Source: Flemingiibacterium sp964603455 (GTDB lineage Bacteria > Bacillota > Clostridia > Oscillospirales > CAG-272). Taken from it: a stretch of DNA of 64,000 bases. A model generated the notes under the pieces. The model was not told the origin of the DNA. It made no database searches and saw only the letters and a program-made list of their open reading frames with translations. Position numbers and translations under genes: made by a program. The stretch lies in contig CAZRVL010000001.1 in assembly GCA_964603455.1 (NCBI GenBank), forward strand, positions 40,957 to 104,956, written 5' to 3'. Below, one piece after another: positions 43,313 through 51,578 of the stretch (the stretch's first letter is position 1; the number at the start of each line of letters is the position of its first letter).

Positions 43313-45307
43313 TTAGTGCATACGGAAATCCAATGCTTTGGGCAATGGATATTTTTCATCTGCTGCTTTTATAAGCTCATTGTCACATGGGTCATATTTT
43401 TTCCCTGTCTCACGTGCATATATTCGGCGGTAAAGCTCGAACCAGTAATACGATACCGAGAGCTCGCCTTCCTTAACATCCGGCATTACAAAGTCTTCAT
43501 TCAATATTTCAGCCGCTTCATCGAGTCGGTCAAGATTTATGAATGCTATAGCCTTGTAAAGTCTGAGCCTTCCGATATTTTTTAATTCACTCGAAAGCGA
43601 ATCGAAAATTTCAAGCCAAAGCTCATCCTTGCCGCACGATGTAAGTATAGACGCAGCATCCTTTTCAAGTGCGACAGATGAAGGCTTCAGTTTAACGGCG
43701 GACACGATCAGCTCGGTTGCCTTTTCAATATCGCCGTATTCATTCTTATACAGCATTGCAAGATTTCTCTTTGCCCACGGATTTTCACACAGTCTGTCCG
43801 ATTCCTCAAATGCCGTTTTGACATCATCGAGAGAACCTTCTCCATATGCAAACAGCGCATAGCGTATCACTCCTATATGCAGCATACTGTACCAGCTCTG
43901 CTCCTTTAGAGACGTGAGCTTTTCAAGCCAATATTTTCCTGTGACATAGCTTACAGGCTCTGTATCAGGTGATGGGCACGGGAATGTTCCCTGCTCAATG
44001 AGCTGTCGCCATTCGGATGTCATCTTATCGTCAGAACATGGGAAGGTCAAATATTTACTTATACGACTGCCTCTGACAGTCTCCTCGATATTTCCCCAAC
44101 CCGAGCCCTCACAGATAAGCTCGGATGATATGACAGAATCATCCGATGGGAAATAAAGCTTGTTCGGGTCTCCGATTCTTTTTGACATATATTCATCGAC
44201 TGCATTCACAGCATTTTCATATTCTCCGTGAAGCTCGGCTGTCTTCCCCTTAATAAGAGTATATCCTTCTACCCATTCCCATGTCTCACCGGCATTCATC
44301 GGTATATGTTCGAGCTGAGTATGTGCAAGTCCGGCCTGTATCTCTATATATGCCGAGCCCTCCTCTGAAAGCCATTCGTTCCAATGCCGTCCGCCCTGAG
44401 CCATTCCCCAGACAAACAGCTTGCGTCCATACAGCTTATCCGTAGAGCATTGCAACAGACCAAAACCATCCTCATCGACAGATGCTATCCACTTATGCGA
44501 AGCTTCGGGTATCTTATAAAAGAAATCGCGAGATGTCGGTATATTAGACGGATAGCTGACATCAATGCCGTCGCTGTTCGGGATATTCGTTTTGTCAAGA
44601 ATATAATGATCCGCATTATAGAAACTAAGGAAGGAATCTGATGCCGGAACTATTATCCTTGTTTTCTTCGTTTCGGGTACGGCAATATTAGACCACCAAT
44701 ACATATGTTTGGTCTCGCTCGAAAGATTTTCTATCTTACAGCGTATATACAAGACCGGTGAATTCTCATCGACCCATGCGCTGACCGAATACACAACTCC
44801 GCGTATTCTCTCATACTCATAGAGTCTCAAGACATCACCATCCGGCGTTTTATCCACAGAAGTGTGGAGAGTCGAGCAGGTCAGCGGATTGTGACCCTTT
44901 ATTCCGACATTAAATTCAACCCCGCCGCTGAACCACGCATTTCGAAGTCCGAGATTTCCGGGCTGGAATACCGGATTTACATATAGCAGTTCACGTTTTT
45001 CATCCTTGTCGTATATCGACCAAAGCCTTCCGCCGAGTTCAGGCAGAAATACCGCACGTATGTGTGAATTTTCCACGACAGCTGCCTTGAATGAACGAGG
45101 TCTTTTCTCTCTGTCATATCCGTCCTGAAGCTTATACGGCAAAAGCGTCGGTATCATTCCTTTGCCAAGATAAGCTTTCTCTGATTCACGTATCTTATCG
45201 GTCATTTCAAAGCCGGCATGTATGTAACTTACATTTTTTATATCCGGCAGCGGATTTTCAGCACCGAGTTCTGCCGATGGAATGATCATATTTTCAAATC
45301 TTACCAT
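43313..45307 (-). CDS. DUF5107-domain protein with TPR-like C-terminus
   Basis: 664 residues, no signal peptide. Residues about 35-345 are a DUF5107 beta-supersandwich resembling galactose-mutarotase/GH-associated folds (VFLPELGGRLWSIYDKDEKREL, NVGIKGHNPLTCSTLHTSV, YWWSNIAVPETKKTRI, FVWGMAQGGRHWNEWLS). The C-terminal third is helical with TPR-like repeats (PWAKRNLAMLYKNEYGDIEKA). Function unknown; such proteins recur in polysaccharide loci. Good AAGGAGA site. 13 nt before the DUF6067-like gene and 31 nt after the regulator. Confidence 0.78.
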   Translation of the reverse strand: MVRFENMIIPSAELGAENPLPDIKNVSYIHAGFEMTDKIRESEKAYLGKGMIPTLLPYKLQDGYDREKRPRSFKAAVVENSHIRAVFLPELGGRLWSIYDKDEKRELLYVNPVFQPGNLGLRNAWFSGGVEFNVGIKGHNPLTCSTLHTSVDKTPDGDVLRLYEYERIRGVVYSVSAWVDENSPVLYIRCKIENLSSETKHMYWWSNIAVPETKKTRIIVPASDSFLSFYNADHYILDKTNIPNSDGIDVSYPSNIPTSRDFFYKIPEASHKWIASVDEDGFGLLQCSTDKLYGRKLFVWGMAQGGRHWNEWLSEEGSAYIEIQAGLAHTQLEHIPMNAGETWEWVEGYTLIKGKTAELHGEYENAVNAVDEYMSKRIGDPNKLYFPSDDSVISSELICEGSGWGNIEETVRGSRISKYLTFPCSDDKMTSEWRQLIEQGTFPCPSPDTEPVSYVTGKYWLEKLTSLKEQSWYSMLHIGVIRYALFAYGEGSLDDVKTAFEESDRLCENPWAKRNLAMLYKNEYGDIEKATELIVSAVKLKPSSVALEKDAASILTSCGKDELWLEIFDSLSSELKNIGRLRLYKAIAFINLDRLDEAAEILNEDFVMPDVKEGELSVSYYWFELYRRIYARETGKKYDPCDNELIKAADEKYPLPKALDFRMH

Positions 45308-45338
45308 ATGTTAGTCTCCTTAAAAGCAAATAAAATTT

Positions 45339-46433
45339 TCAAAACTCCTCGCCAACAGCTCTGCGTATCGCAGCTTCAAGCTCACCTCGATTTTCAAGCC
45401 CGGAAATACGAACTAAATTTGCAAGTCTGTACCTCACAGCACGGTCTGAGAATCCGAGACGTTCAGCTATGTGATCGCAGCTTTCTCCCCTGCTCACACC
45501 GAAAAGTATCTCGCGGTCAAGCATATCTGCCGATTGCAGCAGATTTTCGACCAAAATTATATTCTGTACTTCATTTCCATCAAAATACGACTGTTCGGGT
45601 ATCTTTATCTCGGCGAGCTTCGTTTCGCGACTATGCTCACAAAGCGGTGCGGAATGCCTTATCACAAGTCGGCATGGTAACGACAGCTTCATATGGCACG
45701 GTGTCTTCATCCTGCAAAGGCTGTGATATAGCCTTACTGCCATTCTTCCCATCTCATAGTAATCGAACATCACACTTGTAAGTCCGACCCTAAGATTCGC
45801 GCCGACACAAGAATTTCCCATACCGACTATATACAGCTCGGATGGCAGCTCATAGCCGTTCTCAAGCATTCGGTTTATGAGTCTTATGGCGACAGTATCG
45901 TTGGCACATATAGCCGAATCATATTTGTCACCCTCAAAATTTCTGACAAAATCCGCAACACACATCTCAAGCTCTCCGCGAGACCATATTATATTTTCAT
46001 CTCCTGTGAGCTTTTTGAAGGAATCTGCTTTTACACGGTCTGTAAGTGAATTCGGATTTACTCCCAAAAGAGCCGTATGTCTCCGTCCCGCAAAAGCAAG
46101 AAGGTCTATGATATGCTCGATCATCTCTTCAAGCTCGAAGGTAACTCCACTGTATCTTATACCGCCGAGCGGTATCATACATGCGTTGACTATTATCGGA
46201 AATGCTCCGCGATCAGAGAGTGCGGCTGACGCAGCCTCCATCCATTCGATATTGTTTCCGACTACCAACACATACTGTGAGTTCAGATCATACGAAAGAT
46301 TTCGAAAATCTATCGAAAAAAGCGTATCGTGCCGTTCATTCGCTTCCTCACATATTCCGTTTTGTATAAGATGTGCCCAATATGAGTTCTTCGCCTCGGG
46401 TTGAGTCACGATATAAAGCAGTTCCTGTTTCAT
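45339..46433 (-). CDS. Regulator with N-terminal substrate-binding domain and C-terminal helix-turn-helix
   Basis: 364 residues. Residues about 1-250 resemble the effector domain of LacI-family repressors (RRHTALLGVNPNSLTDRV, YDSAICANDTVAIRLINRML, VGMGNSCVGANLRVGLTSV, YYEMGRMAVRLYHSL) but no LacI helix-turn-helix precedes it. Instead the last 65 residues carry a helix-turn-helix (ILFGVSRGESCDHIAERLGF, SDRAVRYRLANLVRI) resembling response-regulator/LuxR-type output domains. This is the reverse of the LacI order. First gene of the operon with the DUF5107 and DUF6067-like genes, so probably its sugar-responsive controller. Confidence 0.75.
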   Translation of the reverse strand: MKQELLYIVTQPEAKNSYWAHLIQNGICEEANERHDTLFSIDFRNLSYDLNSQYVLVVGNNIEWMEAASAALSDRGAFPIIVNACMIPLGGIRYSGVTFELEEMIEHIIDLLAFAGRRHTALLGVNPNSLTDRVKADSFKKLTGDENIIWSRGELEMCVADFVRNFEGDKYDSAICANDTVAIRLINRMLENGYELPSELYIVGMGNSCVGANLRVGLTSVMFDYYEMGRMAVRLYHSLCRMKTPCHMKLSLPCRLVIRHSAPLCEHSRETKLAEIKIPEQSYFDGNEVQNIILVENLLQSADMLDREILFGVSRGESCDHIAERLGFSDRAVRYRLANLVRISGLENRGELEAAIRRAVGEEF

Positions 46434-46470
46434 TTTGCGATGATAGCTTTCTATACCTCGATTTAGCTGC

Positions 46471-46491
46471 TTCAGCTTTATTTCTGCTGAA
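46471..46491 (-). promoter_or_regulatory. Inverted repeat in the leader of the regulator gene
   Basis: TTCAGC (46471-46476) / GCTGAA (46486-46491) with a 9-nt spacer; the first arm can also pair with AGCTG at 46465-46469, so two alternative small hairpins are possible. Located between promoter and start. Confidence 0.4.
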
Positions 46492-46505
46492 ATTGCTTAT
46501 ATTTA

Positions 46506-46534
46506 ATTATAACATATCACGATAAAAATTACAA
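46506..46534 (-). promoter_or_regulatory. Promoter of the regulator-DUF5107-DUF6067 operon
   Basis: Minus strand TTGTAA (46534-46529), 17-nt spacer, TATAAT (46511-46506). Confidence 0.75.
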
Positions 46535-46572
46535 GGAAAAGTTTGCGGAAATTCTCTCGGATTTTTGCCATT

Positions 46573-46606
46573 ATAAAAGCTCTGAGAGCATAATGCCCTC
46601 AGAGCC
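46573..46606 (-). terminator. Terminator after tex
   Basis: GCTCTGAG (46579-46586) / CTCAGAGC (46598-46605) with 11-nt loop, followed on the minus strand by TTTTATAA. Confidence 0.8.
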
Positions 46607-46611
46607 TTTAA

Positions 46612-48762
46612 TTAAATCTTCATTGAAAGTGCTATACGTTTCTTCTTAACATCGACCGAAAGCACCTTTACCTTGACTATATCACCGACCGAAAGCATTT
46701 CGCTCGGATGTTTAATAAATTTGTCGGCTATCTGAGATATATGCACAAGTCCGTCCTGATGTACACCTATATCTACAAATGCACCGAAATCTATAACATT
46801 TCGAACCGTTCCTGTAAGTATAATATCAGGTTTGAGGTCTTCAATATCGAGAATATCATCACGCAGTATAACCGGCGGCAGACTGTCACGCACATCTCGT
46901 CCTGGCTTTTCAAGCTCTCCGATTATATCGAGCAGTGTCGGTTCACCGACCTCAAGCTCCTTGCAAAGCTCCTTCATACCGCTCGAAGTGCATTTTGATC
47001 TGAGATCTGATAGTCTTCCGCGCTTCACATCCTCAGATGTATATCCGAATCTCGTCAAAAGCTTCTTTGCTACAGGATAGCTCTCGGGGTGTACGCCTGT
47101 AGAATCGAGTATCTCATCCGAACCCGAAACTCTCAAAAATCCCGCACACTGCTCGAATGCCTTTGCACCTATACGCGGAACCTTCTTTATCTCGGCTCTT
47201 GATTTGAATTCTCCGTTTTCCTCTCGATACTTTACAATGTTTTTGGCAGAAGTGGAATTTATGCCTGATATATAGGAAAGCAATGAATAGGATGCGGTGT
47301 TCACATCGACTCCGACACTGTTTACGCAATCCTCAACTACTCCGCCGAGTGCTTCATCAAGCCTTGCCGGCTTCATATCATGCTGATACTGTCCGACACC
47401 TATTGATTTCGGGTCTATTTTTACAAGCTCTGCCAACGGGTCTTGCAGCCTTCGTGCGATAGATACCGCGCTGCGCTGCATGACATCAAAATCCGGAAAT
47501 TCCTCCGCTGCCAGCTTCGATGCGGAATATACCGATGCACCGGCTTCGCTGACCACGGCATATTTTACATCGTCATCGATTTCCTTTAAGAGTCCTGCAA
47601 TAAATATCTCGCTTTCCTTCGATGCCGTTCCGTTTCCTATAGCGATGACACCGACCTTGTAATTTTTTATCAAATTCTTTATAACGCGCTTAGCCTCATT
47701 GATACGCTCCTGCGGTTTCATAGGATAGATCACTGCCGTGTCGAGAACCGCTCCCGTCCGATCTACTACCGCCAGCTTGCAACCGTGAGCATATCCGGGA
47801 TCATATCCGAGAGCAGTCTTTCCCTTTAACGGAGGCTGCATAAGGAGATGCTTAAGATTGTCCTCGAATACCTTTATAGCCCCTTCGCAGGCATCGTCAA
47901 AAGCGGATGAGCGTATCTCACGCTCAACACTCGGAGCTATGAGCCTTTCATAGCTGTCAACGGCAGCCGATTGTATATACTTGTTCGCAGGACTTTTGGT
48001 ATTTTCAACAACCTCAGCAAAAAGCCAGTTCAATATTATATCTGACGGCATATCGATCGACACCTTCAGAAATTCTTCCTTTTCTCCGCGGTTTATCGCA
48101 AGTATCCTGTGCCCGGGTATTTTAGATATTTTTTCATGAAAATCATAGTAAAGCGAATATACCGAATCCTCATCCTTCGCCTGCTTTGAAACAAGCTCAC
48201 CGTATTCGCTCGTGAGAGAACGTATCCTCTTGCGATATTCTGCATTGTCGGAAATATCCTCGGCAATTATATCGCACGCACCGGCAAATGCGTCTTCAAC
48301 ACTATTAACACCATTTTCGGCATTGATAAGCCGGCCTGCAAGCTCTTCGAGTGTCGGAGAATATGAAGACAGCTGCTTTTTTATCGCTTCAGCCAAAGGT
48401 TCGAGCCCTCTTTCGCGTGCGATAGAAGCACGTGTTCTACGTTTTGGTCTGAACGGTCTGTAAATATCCTCGATCTCAGTAAGTATCTTAGCATTTGCAA
48501 GAGCTTTCTCAATTTCAGGAGTAAGCTTTTCCTGCTCGGCTATAAGTCTTCTGACCTCTTCTCTCCTTTCATCGAGTGAACGCAGATAATTGAGTCTTTC
48601 CGAAAGAGTTCGAAGCTGCTCGTCATCGAGCGAGCCTGTTACTTCCTTTCGGTATCTTGCGATAAACGGTATAGTGCTTCCCTCATCGAGAAGAGCTACC
48701 GTTGCATTTACCTGTTCTTCCTTAAGCCCCAGCTCGGCAGCCAATGCTTTTATTATATCCAT
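46612..48762 (-). CDS. tex: Tex-family RNA-binding transcription accessory protein
   Basis: 716 residues, full length. Domain order: N-terminal helical Tex_N region (LAAELGLKEEQVNATVALLDEGSTIPFIARYRKEVTG pattern), YqgF/RuvC-like domain with GYDPGYAHGCKLAVVD, helix-hairpin-helix region (INSTSAKNIVKYREENG, VPRIGAKAFEQCAGFLRV), and a C-terminal S1 domain (GTVRNVIDFGAFVDIGVHQDGLVHISQIADKF). Binds nucleic acids and affects transcription; homologous to eukaryotic Spt6. The start lies 4 nt after the stop of the rsuA-like gene, whose last codons supply the Shine-Dalgarno. Confidence 0.95.
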   Translation of the reverse strand: MDIIKALAAELGLKEEQVNATVALLDEGSTIPFIARYRKEVTGSLDDEQLRTLSERLNYLRSLDERREEVRRLIAEQEKLTPEIEKALANAKILTEIEDIYRPFRPKRRTRASIARERGLEPLAEAIKKQLSSYSPTLEELAGRLINAENGVNSVEDAFAGACDIIAEDISDNAEYRKRIRSLTSEYGELVSKQAKDEDSVYSLYYDFHEKISKIPGHRILAINRGEKEEFLKVSIDMPSDIILNWLFAEVVENTKSPANKYIQSAAVDSYERLIAPSVEREIRSSAFDDACEGAIKVFEDNLKHLLMQPPLKGKTALGYDPGYAHGCKLAVVDRTGAVLDTAVIYPMKPQERINEAKRVIKNLIKNYKVGVIAIGNGTASKESEIFIAGLLKEIDDDVKYAVVSEAGASVYSASKLAAEEFPDFDVMQRSAVSIARRLQDPLAELVKIDPKSIGVGQYQHDMKPARLDEALGGVVEDCVNSVGVDVNTASYSLLSYISGINSTSAKNIVKYREENGEFKSRAEIKKVPRIGAKAFEQCAGFLRVSGSDEILDSTGVHPESYPVAKKLLTRFGYTSEDVKRGRLSDLRSKCTSSGMKELCKELEVGEPTLLDIIGELEKPGRDVRDSLPPVILRDDILDIEDLKPDIILTGTVRNVIDFGAFVDIGVHQDGLVHISQIADKFIKHPSEMLSVGDIVKVKVLSVDVKKKRIALSMKI

Positions 48763-48766
48763 TTGT

Positions 48767-49471
48767 TCATTTTCCTTTCGTTAGCAGAATATCCTCTTCC
48801 GCTTTTGTGAGTTCGCGCCATTCGCCACGTGCAAGCTTTGTGTCAAGCGGTATTCCGGCAAAATTTATGCGTTCGAGGAAAACTATCTTATTGCAGACTG
48901 CTTCAAGCATTCGCTTTACCTGATGAAATTTTCCTTCGGTTATCGTCATTTCGCCCGAACGATTGTCTATAAGCTTTACCTTTGCCGGCTTCGTCAGTTC
49001 ACCGTCAATACTCACTCCGTTTTCGAGACGAAGCCTGTCCTTCTCGGTAATATCACGCTCAGCCTTGAAAAAATAGGTTTTCCCGACATGATTTTTCGGT
49101 GAGAGCAGTCTGTGGCAAAGCTCTCCATCGTTCGTCAAAATAAGCAGACCGAACGTATTCTTATCAAGTCTTCCAGCCGGAAAAAGTCCGAGCTTTCTTT
49201 CGCGATCACCAAGCAGTTCGAGCACGGTCTTTTCACGCGGATCATCTGTAGCGGAAATATATCCGTCCGGCTTATTCAGCATTATATACGTATACTTTTT
49301 ATAAGCTATCCGATCACCGAGATAGCTCACTGTATTTTTATTCGGATCGATATGTATATCGGCGCGCCTTACGACCTCGCCATCTACAGTTATTCCACCC
49401 GCTTTTGCAGCCTTTGCTGCCTCGGAACGACTGCACACAGCCATTTCCGATAAAAATTTATCAATTCTCAT
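48767..49471 (-). CDS. RsuA-family 16S rRNA pseudouridine synthase
   Basis: 234 residues. N-terminal S4 RNA-binding domain (MRIDKFLSEMAVCSRSEAA) and catalytic domain with GRLDKNTFGLLILTNDGEL containing the nucleophilic Asp, KTYFFKAERDI, and EGKFHQVKRML. Most like RsuA, which modifies U516 of 16S rRNA, rather than RluB of 23S rRNA; I leave the symbol open. The ribosome site is weak and the start is 1 nt after the stop of the upstream membrane protein, suggesting coupling. Confidence 0.88.
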   Translation of the reverse strand: MRIDKFLSEMAVCSRSEAAKAAKAGGITVDGEVVRRADIHIDPNKNTVSYLGDRIAYKKYTYIMLNKPDGYISATDDPREKTVLELLGDRERKLGLFPAGRLDKNTFGLLILTNDGELCHRLLSPKNHVGKTYFFKAERDITEKDRLRLENGVSIDGELTKPAKVKLIDNRSGEMTITEGKFHQVKRMLEAVCNKIVFLERINFAGIPLDTKLARGEWRELTKAEEDILLTKGK

Positions 49472-49472
49472 A

Positions 49473-49889
49473 TCAAATAAACAGATCAGTTATAGCGCGG
49501 ACTACAAATATCGCCGCTGTTCCGAAAATCGCGAATCCGATAGCCATTCCGAGCAAAAAATCACGCAGAACCGTATTTCTGCGCTTGATCGATCTGTGCC
49601 GAGCAGACTGAGGTCGCTTAACTGTCTGCGACCCGGACTTTACAGAACGATCATTGTATGTCGGCTGAACATACCTCACCTGAGGTGTGCGCGGAATTGG
49701 TCGGATAGAATCGACTCTTACATTCGGACGATGAGCGGAATTGCTTACATTTACCTGACGCGAGACAGTATTATAGCTCTGCTTTGACGGCATATTTCGG
49801 TCATTTGCATATCTGTTTTGCATAGGTCGGTTAGTTCTGCCGGGGATATTCGAATATTCGGCATTAAATTTTCCTGTATTGCGATTCAT
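49473..49889 (-). CDS. Small single-span membrane protein with basic disordered N-terminus
   Basis: 138 residues. Residues 1-105 are Asn/Arg/Ser/Pro-rich, highly basic and probably disordered; residues about 112-135 form one hydrophobic helix (LLGMAIGFAIFGTAAIFVV). Not recognised. A single pass with a cytoplasmic basic tail fits division or cell-wall adaptor proteins, but this is not evidence of function. First gene of the run with the pseudouridine synthase and tex. Confidence 0.72.
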   Translation of the reverse strand: MNRNTGKFNAEYSNIPGRTNRPMQNRYANDRNMPSKQSYNTVSRQVNVSNSAHRPNVRVDSIRPIPRTPQVRYVQPTYNDRSVKSGSQTVKRPQSARHRSIKRRNTVLRDFLLGMAIGFAIFGTAAIFVVRAITDLFI

Positions 49890-49932
49890 GCGCCCACCTC
49901 TCCTTTTATTGTATTATCGACAGTCTACTATT

Positions 49933-49961
49933 ATTTTAACACATATTCAGCCGAAAGTAAA
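49933..49961 (-). promoter_or_regulatory. Possible promoter of the small membrane protein-rsuA-tex run
   Basis: Minus strand TTTACT (49961-49956), 17-nt spacer, TAAAAT (49938-49933). The -35 is weak. Confidence 0.42.
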
Positions 49962-50054
49962 GCGTTCAACGTAAATTTTTGACTAATTACATAAAATAGC
50001 AGTTTCAAGCATAAAATATCGTAAAAAATCCCGAAAGTTTTTTTTAAAAAGACC

Positions 50055-50083
50055 TTGCATTTTTCGAAAAAGTATGGTATAAT
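50055..50083 (+). promoter_or_regulatory. Promoter of rplS
   Basis: TTGCAT (50055-50060), 17-nt spacer, TATAAT (50078-50083); leaves about 97 nt of 5' leader. Confidence 0.8.
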
Positions 50084-50115
50084 ATATTTGTTATGCGTAT
50101 ATATAAGCACATAAC

Positions 50116-50153
50116 GTAAGCAGTCCTCTGCACAGCTCGGCACGAATGCTTAC
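50116..50153 (+). ncRNA. L19-leader-like hairpin in the rplS 5' UTR
   Basis: Perfect 7-bp stem GTAAGCA (50116-50122) / TGCTTAC (50147-50153) enclosing CCTCTGC and GCTCGGC stretches, 20-35 nt upstream of the rplS ribosome site. Position and size fit the autoregulatory L19 leaders known from Firmicutes; identity to that family is not verified. Confidence 0.5.
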
Positions 50154-50186
50154 CACGATTGAATAAAATTCAAGGAGGAAGCCAAA

Positions 50187-50528
50187 ATGGATTTAATCAA
50201 GGCTTTAACAAATGAGCAGCTCAAGGAAAATGTTCCGGTTATCAATGTAGGTGACACTATCCGCGTTCACAACAAGATCAAAGAGGGTTCGCGTGAGCGT
50301 ATCCAGATGTTCGAAGGAACCGTAATCGCAAAGAACGGCGGCGGTATCTCCGAGACCTTCACTGTTAGACGTGTTTCTTACGGTGTAGGCGTTGAGAAGA
50401 CCTTCCCTGTACATTCTCCGAACGTTGAAAAGGTCGATGTTATCAGAGTCGGTAAGGTAAGACGCGCAAAGCTCTACTACCTTCGCGACAGAGTCGGCAA
50501 GAGCTCCAAGGTCAAGGAGCAGCTTTAA
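50187..50528 (+). CDS. rplS: Ribosomal protein L19
   Basis: 113 residues, full length for bL19. AAGGAGG site before ATG. Family pattern: IRVHNKIKEGSRERIQMFEG, GGGISETFTVRRVSYGVGVE, TFPVHSPNVEKVDVIRVGKV and RRAKLYYLRDRVGKSSK. Structural protein of the 50S subunit near the 30S interface. Single gene here, without the usual rimM/trmD neighbours. Confidence 0.98.
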   Translation: MDLIKALTNEQLKENVPVINVGDTIRVHNKIKEGSRERIQMFEGTVIAKNGGGISETFTVRRVSYGVGVEKTFPVHSPNVEKVDVIRVGKVRRAKLYYLRDRVGKSSKVKEQL

Positions 50529-50577
50529 TCTCGGCGGTCTCATTCCGCGTGAGATATTTATCAAAATTGATGCGAAC

Positions 50578-50608
50578 GCCTCTTTCGGTAATACGAAAGG
50601 GGCTTTTC
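50578..50608 (+). terminator. Terminator after rplS
   Basis: GCCTCTTTCG (50578-50587) / CGAAAGGGGC (50594-50603) with 6-nt loop and one G-U pair, then TTTTCGT. Confidence 0.85.
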
Positions 50609-50614
50609 GTATAT

Positions 50615-50650
50615 AAAAAGCTCTGTTCGCCATATCGAACAGAGCTTTTT
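50615..50650. terminator. Second, bidirectional terminator
   Basis: Perfect 15-bp stem AAAAAGCTCTGTTCG / CGAACAGAGCTTTTT with 6-nt loop; serves rplS and the convergent gene ending at 50652. Confidence 0.92.
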
Positions 50651-50651
50651 G

Positions 50652-51278
50652 TCAGTGACCGTATTTCTTTGCAACTATTATAGCCGCACCTGCCGATACC
50701 GCAAGAGCGACTGCGCCTATTACCGCAGTATCCGCGGTATCCGGAGCATCGAGAACTATCGTGCTTAAAGCTTCCTTTGTAAAATACGCCGACCATCCGT
50801 AGACATCACAGCTCTTCAGGGAAGAATCGTCAAATCCTGTCGGGCAGAAGAAATAGAAGCTGTGTTTTCCGGCTGAAAGCTCTTCGGTGATCACCGCATA
50901 ACGCTTTTCTTCATTCTGCTCAAGATCCAGAAATACCCGTTTTGACGTATCTGTAGAATCGATCGCATAATCAACTCCGCGATCTGTTCCGGGACGAGCT
51001 ATATATTCGACAACGAATGTATATGTTCCGGACTTCACAGCATTGAACTCATATCTGACCCAACAATCTGCCTTCGGACAAAACGATACTCCGTTGTCGG
51101 CAAGATTGACTACAGAACCATTTGACTCGGTTATATCAGATTTTGACGCACCCTTTTTGACTATGAGCGTTCCGATATTTTCAGGAGCCTTATCCGAATA
51201 TGAAACGGCAGACAGACCCACCGCCATCATACAAACGAACATAACGGCACATAGGATGAAAGCTGTTTTTCTTTTCAT
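50652..51278 (-). CDS. Secreted membrane- or wall-anchored protein of unknown function
   Basis: 208 residues. Signal peptide (KTAFILCAVMFVCMMAVGLSA), a beta-rich extracellular domain of about 140 residues with carbohydrate-binding-like character (CWVRYEFNAVKSGTYTFVVE, AGKHSFYFFCPTGF), then APDTAD followed by a hydrophobic helix and KKYGH. The tail resembles the NPxTGD-type sorting tails of related Clostridia, but the Gly of TGD is Ala, so it may simply be a membrane anchor. Single-gene unit. Confidence 0.72.
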   Translation of the reverse strand: MKRKTAFILCAVMFVCMMAVGLSAVSYSDKAPENIGTLIVKKGASKSDITESNGSVVNLADNGVSFCPKADCWVRYEFNAVKSGTYTFVVEYIARPGTDRGVDYAIDSTDTSKRVFLDLEQNEEKRYAVITEELSAGKHSFYFFCPTGFDDSSLKSCDVYGWSAYFTKEALSTIVLDAPDTADTAVIGAVALAVSAGAAIIVAKKYGH

Positions 51279-51372
51279 TACCTGATGATCTCCTTTACAT
51301 AATAATCATTGATCGAAGATATGGCTTCATTTGTACAACTATCACATAAACTTATATGTTCCAACTACCAAT

Positions 51373-51401
51373 ATTATACACCAATTCAGAAGATTTGTCA
51401 A
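51373..51401 (-). promoter_or_regulatory. Consensus promoter of the secreted protein gene
   Basis: Minus strand TTGACA (51401-51396), 17-nt spacer, TATAAT (51378-51373). Confidence 0.85.
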
Positions 51402-51453
51402 GTGTATTTTGTAATATTATAAAAAAATTTGTGGGCATTTTTCAAAGAAAAGA

Positions 51454-51482
51454 TTGATTTTTTGCGAAAAGTATGATATAAT
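51454..51482 (+). promoter_or_regulatory. Promoter of the DUF5722 gene
   Basis: TTGATT (51454-51459), 17-nt spacer, TATAAT (51477-51482). Confidence 0.8.
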
Positions 51483-51485
51483 AGT

Positions 51486-51524
51486 GCTGAGAGCAATAGG
51501 TATCAATACCTTGATCAGCTCAGC
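51486..51524 (+). promoter_or_regulatory. Structured 5' leader of the DUF5722 gene
   Basis: Nested inverted repeats at the expected transcript 5' end: GCTGAG (51486-51491) / CTCAGC (51519-51524) outside and AGGTAT (51498-51503) / ATACCT (51506-51511) inside. No T-tract follows, so it is not a terminator; possibly a stability hairpin or unknown leader. Confidence 0.5.
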
Positions 51525-51578
51525 CATGATTTTATAAAAATTCGAAAAAGGCGAGAAAGGAGACCTTTTAACGTATAT

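Noticed and set aside
46434..46462. Sixth hairpin-split Shine-Dalgarno before the gene at 46433
   Set aside because: GAGG and a small stem are present, but TGG is absent and the stem is weak; kept out of the set.
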